A stretch of 64,000 nucleotides of DNA from NCBI RefSeq assembly GCF_004152935.1, contig NZ_SETE01000005.1, forward strand, positions 310,001 through 374,000, written 5' to 3'. The stretch is from Brumimicrobium glaciale (GTDB lineage: Bacteria; Bacteroidota; Bacteroidia; Flavobacteriales_D; Crocinitomicaceae). Made by a program: the position numbers and the translations under genes. Below, piece after piece: positions 35,951 to 45,536 of the stretch; positions within the stretch are counted from its first letter, which is position 1, and each line of letters begins with the position of its first letter. The notes under the pieces were generated by a model. It made no database searches, had not been told where the DNA came from, and was given only the letters and a program-made list of their open reading frames with translations.

Positions 35951-36077
35951 TATAAAATTAGAATTGTTTAGAATTAAGGAGCAACAGAAATGTTGCTCTT
36001 TTTTTATAAGCTTATGTTGAAATTTAATTTAATTCTTCAGATAATAACTCAATTCAAGACTCTCTGCCCAAAAATCC

Positions 36078-36542
36078 CTACTGAATTTCACTCATCTGAG
36101 TAAATCCTGGAATTTCTTCAAAATATTGAATTGCTCCTGTTGATTGATTTACAAAAGCGACAATGGTTTGTAAACCGTTAGTAAGAATTAACCAATTAAC
36201 ACGTAACTTGAAATTGTATTGCGCTATTTGGTGCAGAACAGCTTCTGAGAGTTTTATTTGTGGTGCTTTGCATTCTATGATTGCGATTGCTTTTCCTTCT
36301 CGGTTAAAAATCACGCCATCACATCTGCGTACCATTTTATTGACTTCGATTGGATATTCTGCAGCGATTAAGGGTGCTGGAACTTCCTTGTTGTTAATCA
36401 AGAAATGCAATACATGTTGTCTAACCCACTCTTCTGGTGTGAGTAAAAGTTTCCTTTTTCTAAAAATATCCCATACGTAAATTTCCTCTCCTTTTTTAGA
36501 AAGTTTTAATGGTGTTTTGGGGAAATTTAAAGGCGTTAACAT
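36078..36542 (-). CDS. Stand-alone HsdR N-terminal-like (PD-(D/E)XK) protein
   Basis: A 154-residue protein matching the HSDR_N_2 family, the nuclease-fold N-terminal part of type I restriction subunits. The core reads YPIEVNKMVRRCDGVIFNRE with a candidate catalytic Asp, then AIAIIECKAPQIKLSEAV, where E and K of ECK complete a PD-(D/E)XK site. No helicase or methyltransferase gene is nearby, so it is not part of a restriction system here. Stand-alone versions are widespread in Bacteroidota with unknown function; nuclease activity is plausible but unproven. Confidence 0.75.
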   Translation of the reverse strand: MLTPLNFPKTPLKLSKKGEEIYVWDIFRKRKLLLTPEEWVRQHVLHFLINNKEVPAPLIAAEYPIEVNKMVRRCDGVIFNREGKAIAIIECKAPQIKLSEAVLHQIAQYNFKLRVNWLILTNGLQTIVAFVNQSTGAIQYFEEIPGFTQMSEIQ

Positions 36543-36802
36543 CGGGTAAAAATAGTATTAAAAAAGGAATTTTATGGTTTGTTTATGTAGGCTTGTCCTA
36601 ATAGGCAAAGCCTAGATGTGCAACAAACCATTTAAATTCACCAATCACTTGGCAGAACAAATCATTTCAACTACCTTACAAATACATTTTTAAGACAATT
36701 CGTCAGAGTAAATAAACGCCACGCGCCATATTGTCATTGAGATGCAGCGATTTCACCATTGGATAGTTATTTGATACTATCTCATCAAAACAAGATAAAA
36801 AT

Positions 36803-39430
36803 ATGGATACTAATAAATGGACAACTAAAACGCAGATGGCTGTACAAAAAGGGCAAGAAATTGCGCTAGAAGGTGGTCAACAAGCGATTGAAACTGGACA
36901 TGTTTTGCGCGGCATGATTCAGGTCGATGATAGTGTTCTTCCCTTTATATTTAAAGAATTAAATAGTGATTTAGCCATATTCACAAGTGCTTTGGATAGC
37001 ATAATAAAAAACTATCCGAAAGTTCAAGGTGGAGGCGCACCCTATTTAAGTAACACGCTACAACGTGTTTTCAATTACGGGATGAACGAGATGCGCAACT
37101 TTAAGGACGAGTTTCTTTCACTGGAAGTTTTACTTTATGCATTGATGGACGGAAACGATTCAGTGGCGAGTTTGATGAAAGACAACAAGTTCAAAAAATC
37201 AACTTTAAAAGACGCAATTATGAAATTAAGAGATGGAGAATCTGTGGATTCACAAGGTAAGGATGGAACTTATAAATCCTTGGATAAATTTGCCAATAAC
37301 TTAAATGAAATGGCGAAAAACGGGAAGTTAGACCCGATTATTGGTCGTGATGAAGAGATTCGTCGTGTACTGCAAATTCTAACGCGAAGAACGAAGAACA
37401 ATCCAATTATGATTGGTGAACCTGGTGTGGGTAAAACAGCAATTGCTGAAGGAATAGCACAAAGAATTGTTTCGGAGGATGTTCCTGAAAATCTAAAATC
37501 TAAAATTGTTTATGCTTTAGATATGGGAGCTTTAATTGCCGGAGCGAAATACAAAGGAGAATTTGAAGAGCGTTTAAAAGCTGTGGTTAACGAGGTGATA
37601 AAATCGGATGGAGAAATTATTCTTTTCATTGATGAGATTCACACGCTTGTTGGTGCTGGTGCTGGAGAAGGCGCAATGGATGCAGCGAATATTCTAAAAC
37701 CTGCTTTGGCACGTGGAGAATTGAGAGCTGTTGGAGCAACAACTTTGGATGAATACCAAAAACACTTTGAAAAAGACAAAGCTTTGGTTCGCCGTTTCCA
37801 AACGGTTTTAATTGACGAGCCAACAGCGGATGATGCAATTTCTATTCTTCGTGGAATTAAAGGAAAATATGAAAATCACCACAAGGTTTTAATCAAAGAT
37901 GAAGCGATAATTGCTGCGGTGGAACTTTCACAACGCTATATTACCGACAGACAATTGCCAGATAAAGCGATTGACTTAATTGATGAAGCAGCTTCAAAAT
38001 TGAGAATGGAAATCAACTCAAAACCAGCAGAACTGGATGAGATTGAAAGAAAAATCATGCAACTAGAAATTGAGCGTGAAGCAATAAAACGTGAAGATGA
38101 TCATCAAAAACTAGCAGGTTTAAAAGCTGAGTTAGCAAATCTTTCAGAAAAACGCGATGAATTCATGGCGAAATGGAAAGCAGAGAAAGATGTAATTGAT
38201 GTTATTCAAAATGCTAAAGAAGAAATTGAACAAGTTAAACTGAAAGCAGATCAAGCAGAACGTGCTGGAGATTATGGAAAAGTAGCGGAATTACGTTATG
38301 GAAAGATCAAAGAACTAGAGGCGGAAGTAGAAAAAGGAAAAGAGGACCTTTCTAAACTTCAAGCCAATAGTAAAATGATTAAGGAAGAAGTGGACGCTGA
38401 GGAAATTGCAGATGTAGTTTCTAAATGGACAGGAATTCCAGTTAATAAAATGTTGGAAAGTGAACGTGCGAAACTCTTGCGATTAGAAGATGAATTGCGA
38501 TTAAGAGTCGTGGGTCAGGAAGAAGCAATTGAAGCAGTTTCAGATGCTGTTAGAAGAAACAAAGCTGGATTACAAAACCCTAGCAGACCAATTGGTTCGT
38601 TCCTTTTCATGGGAACAACTGGAGTTGGGAAAACTGAGTTAGCCAAAACATTAGCGGCCTATTTATTCAACGATGAAAACGCTATGACGCGTATTGACAT
38701 GAGTGAATACCAAGAAAAGCACAGTGTGAGCAGGTTGGTTGGAGCACCTCCGGGATATGTTGGTTACGACGAAGGCGGACAATTGACGGAAGCTGTTCGA
38801 AGACGTCCCTACTCTATTATTTTGTTAGACGAAATCGAGAAAGCACATCCAGATGTGTTCAACGTATTACTGCAAGTTTTAGATGATGGAAGATTAACAG
38901 ACAATAAAGGTCGATTGGTGAATTTCAAAAATACGATCATAATCATGACAACAAATATGGGTGCTGAAATCATTCAAAACAACTTTGAAGGAGCAACTGA
39001 AGCGGAACTTCCAAGAATAAAAGAGAAAACAAAGATGGAAATGAGTGAGTTCTTAAAACAACACATTCGTCCAGAGTTCTTGAATAGAATTGATGAACAA
39101 ATCTTGTTTACTCCTTTGACAAAAGAAGATACACGTCAAATTGTAGAAATTCAGTTGAACAACTTGAAAAAGCAATTAGAGCAGCACGATATCAGATTGG
39201 TCGTAAAAGAAGAAGCTGTAAATTGGATTGCCGAAACAGGTTATGATCCGCACTTTGGTGCTAGACCAGTGAAAAGGGTAATTCAGAAAAGCATTTTGAA
39301 TGAGTTATCGAAAGATTTACTTGCACAGAAAATTGACAAAACGCAGAATGTAGTTGTTGATTTGCTAGGTGATAAAATTGTGTTTAGAAAACCGATAACT
39401 GAAGAAGAGGAAGAAGAAGCTGCGATTTAA
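36803..39430 (+). CDS. clpB: ATP-dependent chaperone ClpB
   Basis: An 875-residue Hsp100 disaggregase that, with DnaK, pulls proteins out of aggregates. Parts in order: N domain (1-145), first AAA module with GEPGVGKT (205-212), [14 protein letters not shown] and [10 protein letters not shown], the coiled-coil middle domain (about 405-525), second module with GTTGVGKT (604-611), [19 protein letters not shown] and LLDEIEKAH, and a Glu-rich tail. The long middle domain distinguishes it from ClpA/ClpC. No CIRCE-type operator was seen upstream. A terminator follows. Confidence 0.93.
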   Translation: MDTNKWTTKTQMAVQKGQEIALEGGQQAIETGHVLRGMIQVDDSVLPFIFKELNSDLAIFTSALDSIIKNYPKVQGGGAPYLSNTLQRVFNYGMNEMRNFKDEFLSLEVLLYALMDGNDSVASLMKDNKFKKSTLKDAIMKLRDGESVDSQGKDGTYKSLDKFANNLNEMAKNGKLDPIIGRDEEIRRVLQILTRRTKNNPIMIGEPGVGKTAIAEGIAQRIVSEDVPENLKSKIVYALDMGALIAGAKYKGEFEERLKAVVNEVIKSDGEIILFIDEIHTLVGAGAGEGAMDAANILKPALARGELRAVGATTLDEYQKHFEKDKALVRRFQTVLIDEPTADDAISILRGIKGKYENHHKVLIKDEAIIAAVELSQRYITDRQLPDKAIDLIDEAASKLRMEINSKPAELDEIERKIMQLEIEREAIKREDDHQKLAGLKAELANLSEKRDEFMAKWKAEKDVIDVIQNAKEEIEQVKLKADQAERAGDYGKVAELRYGKIKELEAEVEKGKEDLSKLQANSKMIKEEVDAEEIADVVSKWTGIPVNKMLESERAKLLRLEDELRLRVVGQEEAIEAVSDAVRRNKAGLQNPSRPIGSFLFMGTTGVGKTELAKTLAAYLFNDENAMTRIDMSEYQEKHSVSRLVGAPPGYVGYDEGGQLTEAVRRRPYSIILLDEIEKAHPDVFNVLLQVLDDGRLTDNKGRLVNFKNTIIIMTTNMGAEIIQNNFEGATEAELPRIKEKTKMEMSEFLKQHIRPEFLNRIDEQILFTPLTKEDTRQIVEIQLNNLKKQLEQHDIRLVVKEEAVNWIAETGYDPHFGARPVKRVIQKSILNELSKDLLAQKIDKTQNVVVDLLGDKIVFRKPITEEEEEEAAI

Positions 39431-39451
39431 ATAGTGGAATAATAATGTAGG

Positions 39452-39488
39452 AAATCCCTTGTACTGAAAAGTATGAGGGATTTTTATT
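39452..39488 (+). terminator. clpB terminator
   Basis: AAATCCCT (39452-39459) and AGGGATTT (39476-39483) form an 8-bp stem followed by a T-rich run, 21 bases after the clpB stop. A small extra hairpin, CTCCCT/AGGGAG, lies at 39574-39589. Confidence 0.8.
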
Positions 39489-39715
39489 TGGAAAAAAGAT
39501 TACAAATTAAACCCGCTTTAAGACAGAAAACTAACTTATAATGAATCGTTTTGCATTTATCCTCCCTCTGTATCTCCCTCCAAAGGGAGAAACGCTTTGA
39601 ACTATGCTGAAAGCTATGCCTAACTATCTTCTCTTAAATTAGAAAAGATAATCTACTTTGATATCGCCTCAAACCTCTCACACTCCCTCGAAACTGAAAT
39701 ATATAAATCGGAGAT

Positions 39716-40198
39716 TTATATATTTCTCATTGCTTCTACAATTCTACTTGCAGCAGGACAGATTTCAGCATTTGTTAAAGTAAGCGGGATAATTTGAAAC
39801 ATCTTTTTTCTATCGGTGTGCGGATATTCACTACAGGCTCTTGGTCTATCTTCATAAACGCTACATGAATTATCATCGAAAAGGAAAGGACAAGGTTCAG
39901 CTAATTTCAAAACATAATCTTCGTCTTCATCTACTCTAAGATATTGATCGATAAATTGAATTGGCTTTACTCTGAATCGCTTAGCTAATTTTTTAATGTC
40001 AACATCTCTAAATATCGGACTGGTTGTTTTGCAGCAATTTGCACATTCTAAGCAATCAATATCTTGAAATGCTTTTTCGTGTTCTGCATGGAAAATTTCA
40101 TCGAGCTTCCTTTCTGGAGTTCGTCTCATTTGTTTTCCCAACCTTTTATTGTCAGCTTTATTCTCCTGGGCAATGTCTAAATCCTCTTGATATTTCAT
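39716..40198 (-). CDS. YkgJ-family cysteine cluster protein
   Basis: A 160-residue cytoplasmic protein with the CxxC-CC cluster family pattern: DCLECANCCKTTSPIF, then EPCPFLFDDNSCSVYEDRPR and ACSEYPHTDRK. The eight or so cysteines should bind zinc or iron; the precise function of this family is not known. The charged helical N-terminus (residues 1-45) precedes the metal site. It is a single gene, and no neighbour suggests a partner. Confidence 0.82.
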   Translation of the reverse strand: MKYQEDLDIAQENKADNKRLGKQMRRTPERKLDEIFHAEHEKAFQDIDCLECANCCKTTSPIFRDVDIKKLAKRFRVKPIQFIDQYLRVDEDEDYVLKLAEPCPFLFDDNSCSVYEDRPRACSEYPHTDRKKMFQIIPLTLTNAEICPAASRIVEAMRNI

Positions 40199-40374
40199 TA
40201 CTGCAAAGTTAGGGGAATAATATTTAGTTGTTAGAAAAAATATTGTTTTATCACTATCTCAAAATATCCTTTAAAAAATGAGAAAGCTATTCTAAAACAA
40301 ATATGCTACCTCTATTTAACAACAAAGACTTTATCTTTGGCTTCAGACTTGTAACAAAAAGAAAAACTAAAATA

Positions 40375-40836
40375 ATGAAAAACATACTCTTATTTACTTT
40401 CATTCTTTTTTCATTTGTGCTTTCAGCACAAACTAAAGTTTACAAAGGAAATTCTACGAGTCATTTTGATTGTCTTTACACAATTGAGAACGAAAAAGTT
40501 TATCGCGGGAATTCAACAAGTTTTACTGATATTATTTTTACGATTTCTGAAAACAAAGTCTACCAAGGAAATTCGACAAGTTTTACCGATTGCCGTTACA
40601 CAATAAAAGACAATAAAGTATATTTAGGGAGGTCTACGAATTTTACAGACTGTATCTACACTTTAAAAGACGGAAAGGTTTACCTCGGAAATTCATCAAG
40701 TTTTACCGCTTGTTTACTTACCATTTCGGGAGGAGAAATATATCATGGAAACTCAACAAGCTTCACAGATTGTATTGCAAAAGTTGAAAAATCACTTGAT
40801 TTAGCTTTAATTGCGGTTTTGTTTGGTCCTTATTAG
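40375..40836 (+). CDS. Exported protein of six exact 20-residue repeats
   Basis: A 153-residue protein with a signal peptide to about residue 19 (FSFVLSAQ). Residues 21-140 are six uninterrupted 20-residue repeats of consensus KVYxGNSTSFTDCIYTIKDN, with Cys at position 13 in five of six. The last 13 residues (LDLALIAVLFGPY) are hydrophobic. The even register suggests a beta-solenoid, beta-propeller-like or flower fold; I cannot assign a family or ligand. The ATG at 40375 is preferred over one at 40303 because it opens a clean signal peptide. A MITE-like element follows the TAG. Confidence 0.75.
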   Translation: MKNILLFTFILFSFVLSAQTKVYKGNSTSHFDCLYTIENEKVYRGNSTSFTDIIFTISENKVYQGNSTSFTDCRYTIKDNKVYLGRSTNFTDCIYTLKDGKVYLGNSSSFTACLLTISGGEIYHGNSTSFTDCIAKVEKSLDLALIAVLFGPY

Positions 40837-40914
40837 TTTAGGGCATCTCTAAAAACTCTACCTTGGTTGCTAACTTGTTATTTTTTCCAACAGAGTTATT
40901 AGAGATGCCCTTTA
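40837..40914. mobile_element. 70-bp MITE-like element with TTTA duplication
   Basis: Terminal inverted repeats of 19 bp, GGGCATCTCTAAAAACTCT (40841-40859) and AGAGTTATTAGAGATGCCC (40892-40910), match in 18 of 19 positions around a 32-bp centre. The element is flanked on both sides by TTTA (40837-40840 and 40911-40914), as a target-site duplication would be. It encodes nothing. It directly follows the stop of the repeat protein, so a terminator role is an alternative. Confidence 0.65.
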
Positions 40915-41133
40915 CAAATTCATTAAATATTTCACAATATCTTCGCTAGAATCCAATTGAATTTTCTTTCTAACTCTTCCTTTAATTCCTTGAACGGCTC
41001 TATGAGAAATTGCTATTTCATTAGAAGTTAAATTCATTCTAATTTAAGCACAAAAACGAATATCTTTTGGTGTTAAACCTGGAGATAAGGCATTGAATTT
41101 ATCAAAGAAACCTTGGTCTTTGAACAGAGATTT
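40912..41133 (-). pseudogene. LuxR-type HTH C-terminal relic
   Basis: On the minus strand one frame reads FDKFNALSPGLTPKDIRFCA, a TAA at 41044-41046, then IRMNLTSNEIAISHRAVQGI and KGRVRKKIQLDSSEDIVKYL, ending at 40912. This is the C-terminal LuxR/GerE-type helix-turn-helix of large Bacteroidota sensor-regulators (LTPxDLRxCAxIRMNLSxKEIA...). The in-frame stop, the loss of several residues before SHRAVQ and the missing upstream sensor show it is dead. The open frame begins after a TAA at 41134-41136. Confidence 0.7.
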
Positions 41134-41136
41134 TTA

Positions 41137-41403
41137 TTTTTAAACTAATATTTTCCACTTTCACTCCTCTTCTATTTTGTTCTTAAAGCCTTTTCTAACT
41201 TAGAATATTCACTTTAATCAATTTTTTGATTTAAATTTTACTCACAATTATTCCTTTAACTAACTTTAAATCAAGGCACTTATACAAATCATTTAGAATC
41301 GAAACTAAAATCTGTTCTATTAACCATAAAACTTGGCAACCTTTTTGAACATTCACAAATCATTAACTATGCATACATACAAATATGCAGTTAAAGAAAA
41401 GTC
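41137..41403. other. Intergenic region without recognisable features
   Basis: AT-rich spacer between the LuxR-type relic and the DUF2141 gene. No coding frame, stem or promoter box stands out. Confidence 0.5.
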
Positions 41404-41838
41404 ATGAAATCTCTAATTTTAATACTATTTACAACATTTGGATTAAGCAACCAATCTACATTATTCGCTCAAGAAACATTCGACGTCAAAGTTATTGTGA
41501 CAAATATTAACTCACAAAAAGGAAAGGTTCGTTTAGGCATTTTCAACAGTTCTAAAACGTTTTTAGATCAAGGAAAAGAATACAAAACCTATTCTGAAAG
41601 TCCAGATGGAAAAACTTTGACATTTTATCTTAATGACTTCACGAAAGGTGAATATGCAATTTCACTTTATCATGATATCAACTCAGACAACAAGTGTAAT
41701 TTGAGTTTCCTTTTAAGACCTTCAGAGCCTTATGGATTTTCAAATAATGTGAAGCTGAAACTTTTTAAACCTGATTTTGAAGATTGTAAGGTTTTAGTTG
41801 ATGGAGATAAGACGGTTAGGATTGAATTGGTGGAGTAG
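41404..41838 (+). CDS. DUF2141 domain exported protein
   Basis: A 144-residue protein with a signal peptide to about residue 23 (NQSTLFAQ). The mature part follows DUF2141: NINSQKGKVRLGIFNSSKTF, then FTKGEYAISLYHDINSDNKC and PSEPYGFSNNVK. Members are small periplasmic or outer-membrane beta-sandwich proteins of unknown function. It is a single gene; an AT-rich 3'-end repeat follows the stop. Confidence 0.8.
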   Translation: MKSLILILFTTFGLSNQSTLFAQETFDVKVIVTNINSQKGKVRLGIFNSSKTFLDQGKEYKTYSESPDGKTLTFYLNDFTKGEYAISLYHDINSDNKCNLSFLLRPSEPYGFSNNVKLKLFKPDFEDCKVLVDGDKTVRIELVE

Positions 41839-42247
41839 GTATTTAATTGTTAATGGTAAATTATTAATGGTAAACGTCGTGGATGGCTTTAATTATTAAT
41901 ATGGGCTACCCATTTGAAACACAGGATTAAATTCAAATTTTATGTAAATATCCTCACCGGAATAAGTAGCTATTAATTAGTAGGTTAAAAAAGAATATTC
42001 AATCCAAAAATCAATATTTTATGGATTTTACGAAGGATCTATTTTACTTATGGAATACTAAATCCTTAGAGCATCAACTACCTTATTAATAGATTTCATA
42101 TCTTCAACCTAGGTAAGGAAACTAAGGAAAAATACTGATATTTAAATAGTTAACCCTATTTTTAATTATTACTTAGTTGTTGATCAAGTTGATTGATTAT
42201 TTATATCAATTTTGTTACATTTAGATGAATTACTATTTTATTAACTA
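41839..42247. other. Intergenic region with 3'-end repeat
   Basis: The first 45 bases are AATTGTTAATGGTAAATTAT-type repeat sequence next to the stop codon. The remaining roughly 360 bases are AT-rich with no convincing coding frame, hairpin or promoter. Confidence 0.5.
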
Positions 42248-43624
42248 ATGGAAAAACAAAACACCGAAGAACAACTTAAAGAGGTTATTGAGAAAGCTAC
42301 TCATAAAGAATTAATAAAATTCATTGAAGTTCAATGTGGGGTGAATGAACAATTTAAAAACTTATTCCTTTCAAGTTTCGCTCATTTGAATGATAATCAA
42401 TCTAAAGAATTTTACAATCAACAAATAAGATTGGTATTAGAATCTGTTATGGATCGACACGATTTTATAGGCTGGTATCAAATGAAATATCTTTTAAGAG
42501 GAATAGACCCAATAGTTGCCATTTCAGAAAACCAATTCAAAAATGAAAATTATAAAGTTGCCATCAATATATGTTCAGCACTTTTAGAAGAGATGACTGA
42601 AGCTATCCAATTCAGCGATGATAGCGGAGGAGACATTGGAGGTATTATTGAAAATGCATATCAAATGCTTCTCGATATTTCAACGAAAAACATATCAGCT
42701 GATTTAAAAAAGGAGCTTTTTGATTATTGCATCTTTACTTTTAATAAAGGATTATTCAAAGGCTGGAGCTGGCATATTGGAATGCTTACCATAGCCTACA
42801 ATCTAATAGATTCAATAACCGATATTGATATAATCCTTAATTGTTTAGACACTATGCAGGATAAATATGAAAGGAAAAATGCTCAAAATTTTAAACTTGA
42901 AATATTAGAAAAGCACAAAGGGAAAGAAGAAGTTCAAAATTTCATTGAACTGCATATTGATAACCCTACAATCAGAAAAGATGAGATTGAAAAAGCAGTA
43001 GAAAACCAAGATTTTAACCGCGCAAAACAACTTTTATTGGATGGAATTAAGTTTGATCAAGAAGATCGTCCAGGTTTAGTAAATGAATGGTACGACTTGC
43101 TTTTAAAAATCGCTCAATTTCAAAATGATAAATCTAAACTTATAGAATATGCTCGATATTTATTCATAAATTCTTTCAAACCGAAAGTTGATTATTATGA
43201 AATTTTGAAACAGAATGTAGCCAAAAAGGAATGGAAAGAATTATTAGAAGACTTAATTTCAGAAATTTCCCCTAAAAAAAGCTGGAACTACAGTGAAAAA
43301 GTTAGAAGCATATTTATCAAGGAACAATGGTGGGACAGACTGTTTTTAATGTTGAAAGAAAATCTTTCTTTAGAAAACATTGCTAACAACGAAGAGTATT
43401 TATCAAAAGATTATAATGAAGAACTAATAAAACTTTATAAGGAGAGAATATCAAGTTATTTGGAGAGATTTGAAGGTAGAAACAATTACAAAACCGCTTG
43501 CTCCTATTTAAAAAGAATGAAAAAATTAAGCGACCTTGAAGGTTTTATTGCCTTTGTGAACTCAATAAAAACAACCTATCCTAAACGCAAAGCATTATTG
43601 GATGAATTAAATAAGTTGGTTTGA
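42248..43624 (+). CDS. Helical-repeat protein resembling SWIM zinc-finger protein C-termini
   Basis: A 458-residue, wholly helical cytoplasmic protein without signal peptide. The C-terminal half (KAVENQDFNRAKQLLLDGIK, LVNEWYDLLLKIAQFQND, LIEYARYLF, EQWWDRLF, GRNNYKTACSYLKRMKKL, YPKRKALLDEL) resembles the TPR-like region I know from the C-terminal part of SWIM zinc-finger proteins in Bacteroidota. No SWIM CxCx-CxH motif is present here, so this is either that domain alone or a distant relative. It may be a protein- or DNA-binding scaffold. It is flanked by AT-rich spacers as a single gene. Confidence 0.55.
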   Translation: MEKQNTEEQLKEVIEKATHKELIKFIEVQCGVNEQFKNLFLSSFAHLNDNQSKEFYNQQIRLVLESVMDRHDFIGWYQMKYLLRGIDPIVAISENQFKNENYKVAINICSALLEEMTEAIQFSDDSGGDIGGIIENAYQMLLDISTKNISADLKKELFDYCIFTFNKGLFKGWSWHIGMLTIAYNLIDSITDIDIILNCLDTMQDKYERKNAQNFKLEILEKHKGKEEVQNFIELHIDNPTIRKDEIEKAVENQDFNRAKQLLLDGIKFDQEDRPGLVNEWYDLLLKIAQFQNDKSKLIEYARYLFINSFKPKVDYYEILKQNVAKKEWKELLEDLISEISPKKSWNYSEKVRSIFIKEQWWDRLFLMLKENLSLENIANNEEYLSKDYNEELIKLYKERISSYLERFEGRNNYKTACSYLKRMKKLSDLEGFIAFVNSIKTTYPKRKALLDELNKLV

Positions 43625-43720
43625 ATTGAACAAATTTCTTTATGATATTTTGAATACTAATTTTTAACACCCAAATTAGTGGAAATTAACAGCATACAGA
43701 ACAAACCAAAACACTAAACA

Positions 43721-44005
43721 ATGAAGCTCTATTTAACAATATTCCTACTTTCTACTTTATTGATATTTATAAGCTGCAACAAAGTAAAAGAAGATAGTCA
43801 TATAAAAAACTATTTCAATGAAATTACCCAAAGCTGTATTAAGATTCAACTGGGTTATTTCGACTTAAATGCTTTTAAAGGAGACACAAACATAAATTGG
43901 GTAAGACCTCGGAAAATTACACCTCAAAATAACGATTCACCGCGAATGTATTTGGATGATGTTGGTTCTGAAATTATCTCTTTCCATAATGGTATGATAA
44001 AATAA
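43721..44005 (+). CDS. Small lipoprotein
   Basis: A 94-residue protein with lipobox LIFISC (Cys19) and a short mature part that I do not recognise (HIKNYFNEITQSCIKIQLGY, FKGDTNINWVRPRK). It may be intact or a truncated copy of a longer lipoprotein. The next gene, also exported, starts 45 bases downstream, so the two may share a transcript. Confidence 0.5.
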   Translation: MKLYLTIFLLSTLLIFISCNKVKEDSHIKNYFNEITQSCIKIQLGYFDLNAFKGDTNINWVRPRKITPQNNDSPRMYLDDVGSEIISFHNGMIK

Positions 44006-44050
44006 TAATGCAACTTTAAAGAAATATTTGATAAACAAAAACTTAAAACA

Positions 44051-44587
44051 ATGAAAAATTCAGCAAAGATTATAGTATTATCCCTATCTATCTTGTTATC
44101 AATTAATTTAAACGCACAATCTGAGAAAAACGGAATTGGTATTGGATTCCATGTGAATCAAATTCAAAATGATTTTGGGATTGGAATAGATATCATCAGT
44201 CCATATTTTGCGAATTCGATAGTTGCAATAAAAATAGGTGGTAGTTTAAAGTGGCTGCAGCACTCAACATTAACTTCAACTACTTGGACCCCCTATCAAA
44301 ATGTTCAATTAGGAATTAGAAGTCGTAATTTTATTATTGATGACAAATTTTTCATCTACGGAGAAGGTGGTGGAATAGTACTTATCCCAAATTCAATATT
44401 TTCTTCCGAAGAATTTAGAGGTGGAGGTTACGGACTTTTTGGTTTTGAGTTTAGAACCAGTTCTAAAATTGGATTCTATTTTGAACTTGGTGGAGTTGGA
44501 ACAGGAGCAAGAGCAGATAAAATAGTTAAAAGTCCAATTTACTCCAATGGATTTTTAACGAATGTAGGGTTTAGAATTACCCTATAA
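44051..44587 (+). CDS. Exported outer-membrane-like beta protein
   Basis: A 178-residue protein with a signal peptide to about residue 22 (LSINLNAQ). The mature sequence alternates hydrophobic and glycine-rich strands (GIGIGFHVNQIQNDFGIGID, FIYGEGGGIVLIP, GFYFELGGVG, FLTNVGFRITL) and ends with an aromatic/aliphatic strand typical of small outer-membrane barrels. No family is recognised. It may be co-transcribed with the preceding lipoprotein. Confidence 0.6.
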   Translation: MKNSAKIIVLSLSILLSINLNAQSEKNGIGIGFHVNQIQNDFGIGIDIISPYFANSIVAIKIGGSLKWLQHSTLTSTTWTPYQNVQLGIRSRNFIIDDKFFIYGEGGGIVLIPNSIFSSEEFRGGGYGLFGFEFRTSSKIGFYFELGGVGTGARADKIVKSPIYSNGFLTNVGFRITL

Positions 44588-44667
44588 TACTTTAATTTAT
44601 ATTGTACTTTTTAATATTTAATCCAACATTTAGCAAGAATCGGGTTTTAAATAATTAAAAACCTTTC

Positions 44668-44675
44668 TATTTTTG
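44668..44675 (+). promoter_or_regulatory. Promoter -7 box of the ada-like gene
   Basis: TATTTTTG fits TAnnTTTG and lies 21 bases before the ATG at 44697. Confidence 0.5.
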
Positions 44676-44696
44676 AGGTAATCAAATTTCTCATAA

Positions 44697-45536
44697 ATGA
44701 ATGAACAGCAAATTCTAAATTACCAGCGCATAGCAGAAGCAATTGAATTCATTCAACAGAATTATAAAGACCAACCTACACTTGACGAAATTGCTGATAA
44801 AGTTAATTTAAGTCCATTTCATTTTCAACGTTTATTTACTGATTGGGCTGGTGTGAGTCCAAAGAAATTCTTGCAATTCATCAGTGTTCAACATGCCAAA
44901 CAAATGCTAGGAAATAATCAAGCTACATTATTTGACACTGCATCAGAAGCTAGACTTTCTGGTACTGGCAGACTACATGATTTATTCGTAAAAATTGAGG
45001 GAATGACTCCGGGAGAATATAAAAACAAAGGAGAAAACCTCATCATTAACTATAGTTTTTCGGACAGTCATTTTGGAAGAATATTGGTTGCTTCAACGAA
45101 TAAAGGAATTTGTTATATGGGTTTTTCAGATGATGATGAAATTGCTTTTTCAGAATTAAAAACCCGTTTTCCGAATGCAAAGTTCAAAGAGCAATCTGAT
45201 ACTATTCAAGAAAATGCATTGAAGATCTATTCCGAAGATTGGACAGAAATAGATAAAATCAAACTGCATTTAAAAGGAACTGATTTTCAGCTTAAAGTTT
45301 GGGAAGCACTTTTAAAGATTCCAACAGGAAGGCTTTCAACTTACGGAGAAATAGCAACAAAAATAGAAAAACCAAAAGCAGCTAGAGCAGTTGGAACAGC
45401 GATTGGTAGTAATCCGATAGCATTTTTGATTCCTTGTCACAGGGTAATTCAAGCGACTGGTGCTTTTGGTGGATATATGTGGGGAACGACTCGGAAAACG
45501 GCAATTATTGGATGGGAAATGGCAATTGATAGTTGA
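44697..45536 (+). CDS. ada: AraC-type regulator fused to methylated-DNA--protein-cysteine methyltransferase
   Basis: A 279-residue fusion. Residues 1-110 form an AraC-type HTH pair (TLDEIADKVNLSPFHFQRLF, GMTPGEYKNKG). Residues about 115-279 are the O6-alkylguanine transferase domain with the active-site motif IPCHRVI (Cys247), GRLSTYGEIA and a C-terminal GGYMWGTTRKTAIIGWE. Unlike E. coli Ada there is no N-terminal zinc domain for methylphosphotriester repair, so any methylation switch must use another signal. It removes O6-alkyl groups in a suicide reaction and may regulate its own gene. Confidence 0.9.
   Translation: MNEQQILNYQRIAEAIEFIQQNYKDQPTLDEIADKVNLSPFHFQRLFTDWAGVSPKKFLQFISVQHAKQMLGNNQATLFDTASEARLSGTGRLHDLFVKIEGMTPGEYKNKGENLIINYSFSDSHFGRILVASTNKGICYMGFSDDDEIAFSELKTRFPNAKFKEQSDTIQENALKIYSEDWTEIDKIKLHLKGTDFQLKVWEALLKIPTGRLSTYGEIATKIEKPKAARAVGTAIGSNPIAFLIPCHRVIQATGAFGGYMWGTTRKTAIIGWEMAIDS

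Noticed and set aside
36543-36802. CIRCE-type heat-shock operator upstream of clpB
   Set aside because: No TTAGCACTC-N9-GAGTGCTAA-like pair is present.
40303-40374. Upstream start for the 20-residue-repeat protein
   Set aside because: It would put 24 mostly polar and basic residues before a complete signal peptide; the ATG at 40375 is better.
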